Positions 57,983 through 64,000 of a DNA stretch of 64,000 nt are shown piece after piece. A program made the translations under genes and the position numbers. Origin of the DNA: Wenzhouxiangella sp. XN24 (lineage in GTDB: Bacteria; Pseudomonadota; Gammaproteobacteria; Steroidobacterales; XN24). The stretch covers positions 186,001-250,000 of the forward strand of contig NZ_JAAMFG010000036.1 of NCBI RefSeq assembly GCF_011064545.1, given 5' to 3'. Within the stretch, counting starts at the first letter, position 1. Every line of letters begins with the position of its first letter. The notes beneath the pieces were generated by a model. The model was not told the origin of the DNA. It searched no databases and worked only from the letters and a program-made list of their open reading frames with translations.

Positions 57983-60702
57983 GCGATGAATCGCTGGTGC
58001 TGGTGGACGGCTCGTCCTACCTGTACCGGGCCTTCCACGCGATGCCGCCCCTGACCAACAGCCGCGGTGCGCCGGTCGGCGCGGTGCTGGGCGTGGTGAA
58101 CATGCTGCTGAAGCTTCTCGACGAGCACCAGCCGGCGCATTTCGCCGTGGTCTTCGACGCCAGGGGCAAGACCTTTCGCGACGAGCTGTTCGCCGAGTAC
58201 AAGGCGACGCGCCCGCCCATGCCCGACGAACTCGGGGCGCAGATCGCGCCGTTGCTCGAGGTCGTCGAGGCGCTCGGCCTGCCGATGCTGCAGGTGCCGG
58301 GTGTCGAGGCGGACGACGTGATCGGCACGCTCGCACGCCAGGCAACGGCCGCCGGGATGAAGACGCTGGTCTCGACGGGCGACAAGGACATGGCACAACT
58401 GGTGAACGAGCGGGTGACCCTGGTCAACACGATGACCGGCACCGTGCTCGACCCGGCCGGCGTGGAACAGAAGTTCGGCGTCCCGCCGGCACGCATCGTG
58501 GACTGGCTGGCGCTGGTCGGCGACAGTTCCGACAACATCCCCGGCGTGCCGAAATGCGGCCCCAAGACCGCCACCAAGTGGCTCGGGGAGTTCGGCGATG
58601 TGGACAGCCTCGTGGCGCGGGCCGACGAGGTGCCGGGCAAGGTGGGGGAAAGCCTGCGCGCCCACCTCGAGCAGCTCGAGCTGTCGCGCGAACTCGCAAC
58701 GATCCGCTGCGACGTCGACCTGGAACTCGGCCCGGCGGAACTCGTGCGCCGCTCGCCCGATACCGAGCGGTTGCGCACGCTGTACAAGGAGCTGGAATTC
58801 AATACCCTGCTGCGCAAGCTGCCGGGATCGAACGCGGGAAGCAGCGATAATGGCGATCCGGTGGACGAGACCACGAGCGTCCCGGCGCCCGCCGCCGCGC
58901 TCGACTACGAGACCGTGCTGACGCGCGCGCAACTCGACGGCTGGCTGGCCCGGCTCGAGGCCGCTGACACGTTCGCCTTCGATACCGAGACGGACAGCCT
59001 CGACTACATGCGGGCGCAGATCGTCGGCGTGTCGTTTGCCGTGACCCCCGGCCAGGCCGCCTATGTGCCGCTGGCCCATCACGATCCTGATATCGCTGCA
59101 CAACTCGATCGGGCCGAGACCCTCGAGGCCCTGCGGCCGCTGCTCGAAGACCCGGCCCGCGGCAAGATCGGACACAACCTGAAATACGACCAGCACGTGC
59201 TGGCGAATCACGGCATCGCGCTGGCCGGGATTCGCTACGACACCATGCTCGAGTCCTATGTCGTCGACTCCACTGCGACGCGCCACGACATGGATTCGGT
59301 GGCGCTGAAGTACCTGGGTCACCAGACCATCCGCTACGAGGACGTGGCCGGCAAGGGCGCGCGGCAGATCTGCTTCGACCAGGTGCCCGTGGCCGTCGCG
59401 GCGCCTTATGCGGCGGAGGATGCCGACGTGACCCTGCGGCTGCACGAGACGCTGTGGCCGCGCCTCAGCGAGAACCCCGGACTGGAGCGCGTCTACAGCG
59501 AGATCGAGCGCCCCCTGGTGCCGATCCTGGTGGGGATGGAACGCCACGGGGTGTTGCTGGACACGGACCTCCTCAGGCAACAGAGCCGGGAGCTGGACAA
59601 AGGCATGGCCGAGGCGGCCGCCCTCGCGTTCGCCGCCGCCGGGGGCGCGTTCAACATCGGCTCGGCCAAGCAGCTGCAGGAGATCCTCTTCGGCCGGCTC
59701 GGCCTCACCTCGGTACGCAACACCCCCGGGGGCCAGCCGTCCACCGCGGAGGACGTACTCGAGGAGCTGGCGCTGCTCCACGAGCTGCCGCGCCGCGTGC
59801 TCGAGTACCGGGGCCTGGCGAAGCTGAAATCCACCTATACGGACAAGCTTCCCGAACTCGCGGACGCCCGAAACCGGGTGCACACCTCGTATCACCAGGC
59901 CGTCGCCGCGACCGGCCGGCTGTCCTCCTCCGACCCGAACCTGCAGAACATCCCGATCCGCACCGCCGAGGGCCGCCGCATCCGGCAGGCATTCATCGCC
60001 CCGCCGGGATATCGCCTCGTGGCGGCGGATTACTCCCAGATCGAGCTGCGGATCATGGCGCACCTGTCCGGCGACGAGGGGCTGCTGGCCGCCTTCCGCG
60101 AGGATCGCGACATCCACCAGGCCACGGCCGCCGAGGTCTTCGAAACGCCGCTCGAGCAGGTGACCGCCGAGCAGCGCCGCTCCGCCAAGGCGATCAATTT
60201 CGGCCTCATCTACGGCATGTCGGCCTTCGGTCTCGCGCGCCAGCTGGGCATCGAGCGCGGCGCGGCGCAGGACTACGTGCAGCTTTACTTCGAGCGTTAC
60301 CCCGGCGTGAAGCGCTACATGGACGAAACCCGCCAGCAGGCCCGCGACGACGGCTACGTCACCACGGTGCTGGGGCGGCGGCTCTACCTGCCGGAAATCC
60401 GCTCGCGCAACGGGCAGCGCCGCCAGTACGCGGAGCGCAGCGCCATCAATGCCCCGATGCAGGGCACGGCCGCCGACATCATCAAGCTGGCCATGATCCG
60501 CGTCGCCGACTGGCTGGCGAAGGACCCGGTGGACGCCCGGCTGATCATGCAGGTGCACGACGAGCTGGTCTTCGAGGTCGCCGACGACGACGTCGATGCG
60601 CTCATCGCTGCGCTGGGTCCGCTGATGGGCGAAGCGGTGACCCTGTCGGTGCCCCTCAAGATCGAACCGGCCGCCGGCCTGAACTGGGACGAAGCCCACT
60701 AG
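57979..60702 (+). CDS. polA: DNA polymerase I
   Basis: This 907-residue enzyme has an N-terminal 5'-3' exonuclease (DGSSYLYRAFHAMP, YKATRPPMPD), a proofreading domain with intact DxE (FDTETDSLDYM near 334) and a polymerase domain with motif A DYSQIELR (near 684), motif B region RRSAKAINFGLIYG and motif C HDELVFE (near 860). Full length is close to E. coli PolI (928). It overlaps lysA and ends with a strong terminator about 180 bases later; between them lies a predicted small RNA. Confidence 0.95.
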   Translation: MSDESLVLVDGSSYLYRAFHAMPPLTNSRGAPVGAVLGVVNMLLKLLDEHQPAHFAVVFDARGKTFRDELFAEYKATRPPMPDELGAQIAPLLEVVEALGLPMLQVPGVEADDVIGTLARQATAAGMKTLVSTGDKDMAQLVNERVTLVNTMTGTVLDPAGVEQKFGVPPARIVDWLALVGDSSDNIPGVPKCGPKTATKWLGEFGDVDSLVARADEVPGKVGESLRAHLEQLELSRELATIRCDVDLELGPAELVRRSPDTERLRTLYKELEFNTLLRKLPGSNAGSSDNGDPVDETTSVPAPAAALDYETVLTRAQLDGWLARLEAADTFAFDTETDSLDYMRAQIVGVSFAVTPGQAAYVPLAHHDPDIAAQLDRAETLEALRPLLEDPARGKIGHNLKYDQHVLANHGIALAGIRYDTMLESYVVDSTATRHDMDSVALKYLGHQTIRYEDVAGKGARQICFDQVPVAVAAPYAAEDADVTLRLHETLWPRLSENPGLERVYSEIERPLVPILVGMERHGVLLDTDLLRQQSRELDKGMAEAAALAFAAAGGAFNIGSAKQLQEILFGRLGLTSVRNTPGGQPSTAEDVLEELALLHELPRRVLEYRGLAKLKSTYTDKLPELADARNRVHTSYHQAVAATGRLSSSDPNLQNIPIRTAEGRRIRQAFIAPPGYRLVAADYSQIELRIMAHLSGDEGLLAAFREDRDIHQATAAEVFETPLEQVTAEQRRSAKAINFGLIYGMSAFGLARQLGIERGAAQDYVQLYFERYPGVKRYMDETRQQARDDGYVTTVLGRRLYLPEIRSRNGQRRQYAERSAINAPMQGTAADIIKLAMIRVADWLAKDPVDARLIMQVHDELVFEVADDDVDALIAALGPLMGEAVTLSVPLKIEPAAGLNWDEAH

Positions 60703-60765
60703 CACGGGTCGCGGATCATGCCGCACGGGCGACGGATCACGCCCCGGGCCAATCCTGCGCGTCGC

Positions 60766-60793
60766 GGAACTTTTGCCGCAGTGCAGTGTCTCT
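60766..60793 (+). promoter_or_regulatory. Sigma-E/AlgU-like promoter in the polA-engB gap
   Basis: GGAACTT (60766-60772) matches the -35 of sigma-E/AlgU promoters exactly. After a 16-base spacer, TCTCT (60789-60793, within GTCTCT) resembles the -10 (GTCTGA-type). Transcription would begin near 60799-60801. The promoter lies downstream of polA and points to the predicted small RNA. Confidence 0.55.
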
Positions 60794-60799
60794 ATTCCT

Positions 60800-60913
60800 G
60801 AGCGCCAACGCGACGCTCGCCCGCTGTCCTCCCTGAGCGGGCAAGCTGCCCGGTTTCCCCCAAGCCGGGCCATGCTTTACCCCGGGGCACTTCGTTGCCC
60901 CGGGGTTTTTTTT
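60800..60913 (+). ncRNA. Candidate small RNA at the polA-engB locus
   Basis: A roughly 114-base transcript is predicted between the sigma-E-like promoter and the terminator. Four hairpins can be drawn: GAGCG/CGCTC (60800-60804 and 60814-60818); GCCCGCT/AGCGGGC (60819-60825 and 60836-60842) with loop GTCCTCCCTG; a 9-bp stem (60848-60856 with 60862-60870, including one G-U) closed by the loop CCCCC; and the terminator hairpin. CCTCC and CCCCC loops could pair with Shine-Dalgarno sequences. This gap carries Spot 42 in E. coli and the sigma-22-dependent ErsA in Pseudomonas; sequence homology to either is not evident. Confidence 0.5.
60880..60913 (+). terminator. Rho-independent terminator of polA/small RNA
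   Basis: CCCCGGGGCA (60880-60889), loop CTTCGT, TGCCCCGGGG (60896-60905) forms a perfect 10-bp stem, immediately followed by eight T (60906-60913). The T-run lies against the stop of the convergent engB gene. Confidence 0.92.
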
Positions 60914-61508
60914 ATTCCTTTGGCATGATCCCGAGCAGCGCATCGAGCCGCGCCCGCGCCGTTTCCACCCCGGTGCCCTTGAGCGCCGAGAACAGCTGCA
61001 CCGTCGCGGTGTCGCCGACCTGTTTGCGCACCGAAAGCAGCGCGGCGCTGGCGGCGCCCCGGGACAGCTTGTCGGCCTTGGTCAGCAGGATGTGGACGGG
61101 ACACCCCGCCTCGGCCGCCCAGCCGAGCATCCCCTGGTCGAAGTCGGTCAGCGGACGGCGCACGTCCATGACGATGAACAGGCCCGCGAGCGACTGGCGA
61201 TGGCGGAAATAGGCGTCCATGAGCTTGCCCCAGTGGCGCCGCACCGCCTCCGGTACGCGGGCGTAGCCGTAGCCGGGCAAGTCCGTGACGCGCAGCTGTT
61301 CGCCCACGGAGAAGAAATTCACCAGCTGGGTGCGGCCGGGCGTCTTGCTGGTGCGCGCGAGGCCGCGCCGCGCCAGGATCGCGTTGATCGCGCTGGACTT
61401 GCCCGAGTTCGAGCGGCCCGCGAACGCGACCTCGGCGCCGTCGTCAGGGACGAACTGCGCGACCGTGTTGGCGCTGGTGAGGAATTCGACGTCGGAATAG
61501 GCGGTCAT
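60912..61508 (-). CDS. engB: Ribosome biogenesis GTPase EngB (YihA/YsxC)
   Basis: This 198-residue GTPase has G1 GRSNSGKSS (31-39), the switch-I threonine in [16 protein letters not shown]3 DLPGYGYA, G4 TKAD and a G5 SALKGTG. It helps assemble the 50S subunit. It converges with polA, the terminator lying against its stop. Synteny polA-engB-cytochrome c4-dsbA is common in gammaproteobacteria. Confidence 0.93.
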   Translation of the reverse strand: MTAYSDVEFLTSANTVAQFVPDDGAEVAFAGRSNSGKSSAINAILARRGLARTSKTPGRTQLVNFFSVGEQLRVTDLPGYGYARVPEAVRRHWGKLMDAYFRHRQSLAGLFIVMDVRRPLTDFDQGMLGWAAEAGCPVHILLTKADKLSRGAASAALLSVRKQVGDTATVQLFSALKGTGVETARARLDALLGIMPKE

Positions 61509-61611
61509 GACGAATGGACTGCACCTTGTGGGTCTGGTGTATCATTTCGGGTTCTACCCGCCGGGCGCCGGACTGGCAAGCCGCCGGGGCCAACACTGGA
61601 GAAAACAAGCC

Positions 61612-62211
61612 ATGAGGAAGCTTCTCGCCGTTGCCATGATGGCCGCGGCCCTGGGGATCGGCAGCGCAGCGCAGGCCGAAGGTTCGGTTGCCGACGGGCA
61701 GGCCAAGTCCGTCGTGTGCGCCGCCTGTCACGGCGCCGATGGTAACAGCGTCAACCCCGAATGGCCTTCACTGGCCGGGCAGCATGCGAGCTACACGGCA
61801 GACCAACTGGCCGCCTTCAAGAACGGCCAGCGCCAGAACGCGCTGATGTCGCCCATGGCCGCGGACCTTTCGGACCAGGACATGCAGGACCTGGCCGCCT
61901 TCTACGAGGCGCAGAAACCCGCCGCCCGCGAGGCGGACCCGGAGCTCGTCGAAGCGGGCGAGCACATCTATCTCGGTGGCGTCGCGGAGCGCGGCGTGCC
62001 CGCCTGCATCGCCTGCCACGGCCCCACCGGCCTGGGCAACCCGCTCGCCCGGTATCCCGTGGTGGCCGCCCAGCACGCCACCTATTCGGCACTTTCGCTG
62101 CGCGCCTATGCCTCCGGTGAACGGCCCAACCAGATCATGCAGGACATCGCCGGCCGCATGACCGAGGAAGATATCGTCGCCGTGAGTTCGTACCTGCAGG
62201 GACTCCGCTAG
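61612..62211 (+). CDS. Diheme cytochrome c4
   Basis: This 199-residue periplasmic protein has a signal peptide (LLAVAMMAAALGIGSAAQA) and two heme-c sites: CAACH (36-40) and CIACH (near 133-137), with ..NP.wPsLAGQH and NPLARYPVVAAQHATY after them and Met-containing axial-ligand regions (LMSPMA, IMQDIA). Cytochrome c4 carries electrons to terminal oxidases. GGAG precedes the ATG at 61612. Divergent from engB, upstream of the DsbA-like gene. Confidence 0.92.
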   Translation: MRKLLAVAMMAAALGIGSAAQAEGSVADGQAKSVVCAACHGADGNSVNPEWPSLAGQHASYTADQLAAFKNGQRQNALMSPMAADLSDQDMQDLAAFYEAQKPAAREADPELVEAGEHIYLGGVAERGVPACIACHGPTGLGNPLARYPVVAAQHATYSALSLRAYASGERPNQIMQDIAGRMTEEDIVAVSSYLQGLR

Positions 62212-62273
62212 CCCGGGGAACTCCACGGCGCCGGCATTGCCTGAACTGACTCAGATACTCCCGAGGAATCCGC

Positions 62274-63071
62274 ATGAAGATGACCCGCACCGCCCTCGCC
62301 GTACTTGCCGTGATCGCGTTCGGCGCCTGCAGCGCCGAGCCTCCGGCCGGATCGGCCGACGCGACGCCACCTGCCGCGCAGCCGGCGACGGAATCCCAGC
62401 CCGTGTCGCGGCCGGCCACCGCGGAGGCGCCCGCCGCGGCAACCACCGCCCCGGCCGAGCAGCCGGTGCGCGTCGCCCAGGCCGATACCGCCGAGAAAGC
62501 GACGAACAGCCGCTTCGTCGCCGGACAGCACTACCAGGTCCTCAACCCGGCCCAGCCCACCAATGTCACGCCGGGCAAGGTCGAAGTCGTCGACGTCTTC
62601 TGGTACGGCTGCGGCGGCTGCTTCGCGCTCGCGCCCTATCTCGAAGCGTGGAAGGCCAACAAACCGGAGGCGGCCGAATACGTGCAGGTGCCCGCGACGC
62701 TGAACACGAGCTGGCAGCCGCATGCCCGCCTGTATTTCGCCACCCGCGCCCTCGGGATCGCGGATCGCACCCACAGCGCCATCTTTCGCGAGTACCACGT
62801 CAACCGGAACCCGCTCAACACCATGGACGCGATGCTCGAGTTCCTCGGCGAATACGGCGTCTCGGCCGAAGACGCCCGGGCGGCGCTGACCAGCTTCGGC
62901 GTGGATGCCGAACTGCGTGCGGCCGATATCCGCGCGCGCCGCTACGGGCTCATGTTCGTGCCGGCGGTGGTGGTCAACGGCAAGTACCTCGTCGGGATCG
63001 AGCAGGCCGGCAGCCCGGAAGCCGCGATCGAGGTCATCAATCACCTGGTGGCGATGGAAGCCGGCACCTGA
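62274..63071 (+). CDS. dsbA: DsbA-like thiol:disulfide oxidoreductase, CGGC active site, lipoprotein-like
   Basis: This 265-residue protein starts with an export signal whose end (AFGACS) may be a lipobox, then a roughly 60-residue Ala/Pro/Thr linker, and a DsbA-type thioredoxin domain. The active site is CGGC (Cys113, Cys116) within FWYGCGGCFALAP, instead of CPHC or the common CGHC, so the dipeptide histidine is missing. A helical insertion, and a cis-Pro loop FVPAVV (Pro near 230), are present. Its place after cytochrome c4 is the conserved dsbA position. The redox potential is likely altered; function as oxidase is inferred. Confidence 0.82.
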   Translation: MKMTRTALAVLAVIAFGACSAEPPAGSADATPPAAQPATESQPVSRPATAEAPAAATTAPAEQPVRVAQADTAEKATNSRFVAGQHYQVLNPAQPTNVTPGKVEVVDVFWYGCGGCFALAPYLEAWKANKPEAAEYVQVPATLNTSWQPHARLYFATRALGIADRTHSAIFREYHVNRNPLNTMDAMLEFLGEYGVSAEDARAALTSFGVDAELRAADIRARRYGLMFVPAVVVNGKYLVGIEQAGSPEAAIEVINHLVAMEAGT

Positions 63072-63156
63072 GGCCGCGAAGCGCCCGGCCTGGCGACATC
63101 GCCAGGCCGGGCGGCACCGCGCGGCGCGGCGCGGTCACATCACTCCAGGGCATGCC

Positions 63157-64000
63157 ATGCGCCTGCTGACCACTTGCCTGCTGCTGTTTACCTCGCTGCT
63201 GGCGCCGCCGCCCGCAACGGCAGCTGATCCTGCACCATTGCGCACGGACCACCTGGATTCCCGCCTCGTCGCGGCCCAGGAGGCCGTGGTGCCGGGTCAG
63301 CCCTTGCAGGTCGGCCTGTGGCTGGAACACGACCCGGAATGGCACACCTACTGGCTTAACCCGGGCGACTCGGGCCTGCCGACCCGGATCCAGTTCGACC
63401 TGCCGCCCGGCTTCGATGCCGGACCCGTCCAGTGGCCGATTCCCGAGCGCCTCCCGGCCGGACCGCTGGTGAATTTCGGCTACGGCGGCACCATCGTGCT
63501 GCCGGTCCTGCTGACGGTGCCGGGGGACCTGCAGGCCGAAAGCGTCACCTTGAATGCGCGCGCGGACTGGCTCGTCTGTCGTGTCGAGTGCATCCCGGGC
63601 GAAGGCGAATACACGTTGACGCTCCCGGTCGCGCCGACGACGGCGCCGGACCCGCGATGGGCCGGCGATTTCGCCCTGGCCGAGCGCCGCCAGCCGCGCC
63701 CGGCCGCCGCCGAGGCGGCCATCAGCTACACGGAAGAGACCGTCGAGATCCGCCTCCCGGCGGGGGATGCACTGGCGCAAGAACCCGACCCGGAATGGGT
63801 GTTCTTTCCGGTGACGCCGCAGATCGTCTCCAACACCGCCACGCCGCGCTGGGTGGAGACGCAGGACGGCCTGGCACTTGTGCTCCCCAAGAGCGACTAC
63901 TTCGTCGCCGAGCCCGAGCGCTTCGAATTCCTGCTCGCGCAAGGCGACACCGGCCTGCTGTTCGGCACGCGCGCGGAGGCGACACCGACCGCGACACCGA
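63157..64000 (+). CDS. DsbD N-terminal-domain protein (5' part; continues past window)
   Basis: The frame starts at the ATG 63157 with a signal peptide (RLLTTCLLLFTSLLAPPPATA) and remains open to the window edge (281 codons). The sequence VVPGQPLQVGLWLEHDPEWHTYWLNPGDSGLPT, the region YGGTIVLPVLLTVP and WLVCRVECIPGE (two cysteines) match the DsbD alpha-like domain found in DsbD and ScsB-type protein-disulfide reductases. The transmembrane and thioredoxin domains would follow outside the window. Located after dsbA, it may form a reductive partner pathway. Confidence 0.75.
   Translation, partial: MRLLTTCLLLFTSLLAPPPATAADPAPLRTDHLDSRLVAAQEAVVPGQPLQVGLWLEHDPEWHTYWLNPGDSGLPTRIQFDLPPGFDAGPVQWPIPERLPAGPLVNFGYGGTIVLPVLLTVPGDLQAESVTLNARADWLVCRVECIPGEGEYTLTLPVAPTTAPDPRWAGDFALAERRQPRPAAAEAAISYTEETVEIRLPAGDALAQEPDPEWVFFPVTPQIVSNTATPRWVETQDGLALVLPKSDYFVAEPERFEFLLAQGDTGLLFGTRAEATPTATP

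Noticed and set aside
57856-60873. Antisense open frame of about 1000 codons opposite polA
   Set aside because: polA fits its family end to end. GC-rich codon use leaves long open frames on the other strand, and the antisense product is His/Arg/Asp-rich without domains.
1-64000. tRNA, rRNA, CRISPR, transposase or prophage genes
   Set aside because: None was recognisable on either strand; gaps are short and explained by promoters or terminators.

Overview
The window is a very GC-rich, densely packed bacterial chromosome segment. It looks gammaproteobacterial: the order polA-engB-cytochrome c4-dsbA, a PspF/sigma-54 controlled psp operon, an ExeA/GspB pair, FadE with its DUF1974 tail, and RraA beside NudC all point that way. 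No rRNA, tRNA, CRISPR array, insertion sequence or prophage is visible, and no gap between genes exceeds about 210 bases. Genes are packed into operons, very often with 4-base ATGA or GTGA overlaps. I cannot name genus or species.

Layout. 1-2482: end of a glycerophosphodiesterase and an MsbA-type ABC exporter. 2551-5852 (minus): SDR, saccharopine-dehydrogenase-like reductase, YheT hydrolase and a DoxX-like membrane protein. 5991-10930 (plus): histidine phosphatase, ZIP transporter, and a split ACAD11-like module (acyl-CoA dehydrogenase plus kinase) with an SDR and a small membrane protein. 10927-13453 (minus): fadD and a DUF3108 protein. 13612-15881 (plus): bactofilin and a GGDEF-EAL protein. 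15888-21131 (minus): psp operon followed by a LolD/FtsX-type ABC pair, with pspF divergent at 21298. 22315-25579 (minus): pseudopilin and a GGDEF-EAL protein interrupted by an amber codon. Then purT. 26988-30871 (minus): small peptide, YtrA-type GntR regulator, ABC pair, BON lipoprotein and a DTGSG-repeat protein. Then mdh, fadE, a DUF4286-DUF3667 fusion, exeA and gspB (plus). 38780-41198 (minus): YadGH-like ABC exporter and an HMCES/YedK protein. 41305-42693: divergent pair, an unrecognised protein with two FlhD-like repeats and a FlhC-family protein. Then rraA-nudC, an NRDE protein, an S9 peptidase and (minus) an esterase.

47843-60702 is one long overlapping gene train: argR, argG, a P-loop gene resembling DUF1611/DgcN, argC, argD, an N-acylornithine carbamoyltransferase, argB, argH, a hotdog thioesterase, an LptM-like lipoprotein, lysA and polA. 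The carbamoyltransferase looks more like the N-succinylornithine enzyme of Bacteroides than the N-acetylornithine enzyme of Xanthomonas. The pathway's first acyltransferase and the deacylase are not in the window, which makes the P-loop gene a candidate for the missing first step. Between polA and engB lies a probable small RNA with a sigma-E/AlgU-like promoter, C-rich hairpin loops and a strong terminator, at the locus that carries Spot 42 in Escherichia coli and ErsA in Pseudomonas. The window closes with engB, cytochrome c4, a DsbA-like protein with a CGGC active site, and the start of a DsbD N-terminal-domain protein.

The observations I rate highest are the FlhD-like/FlhC-like divergent pair, the arginine cluster with its unexplained P-loop gene and succinyl-type carbamoyltransferase, and the polA-engB small RNA.
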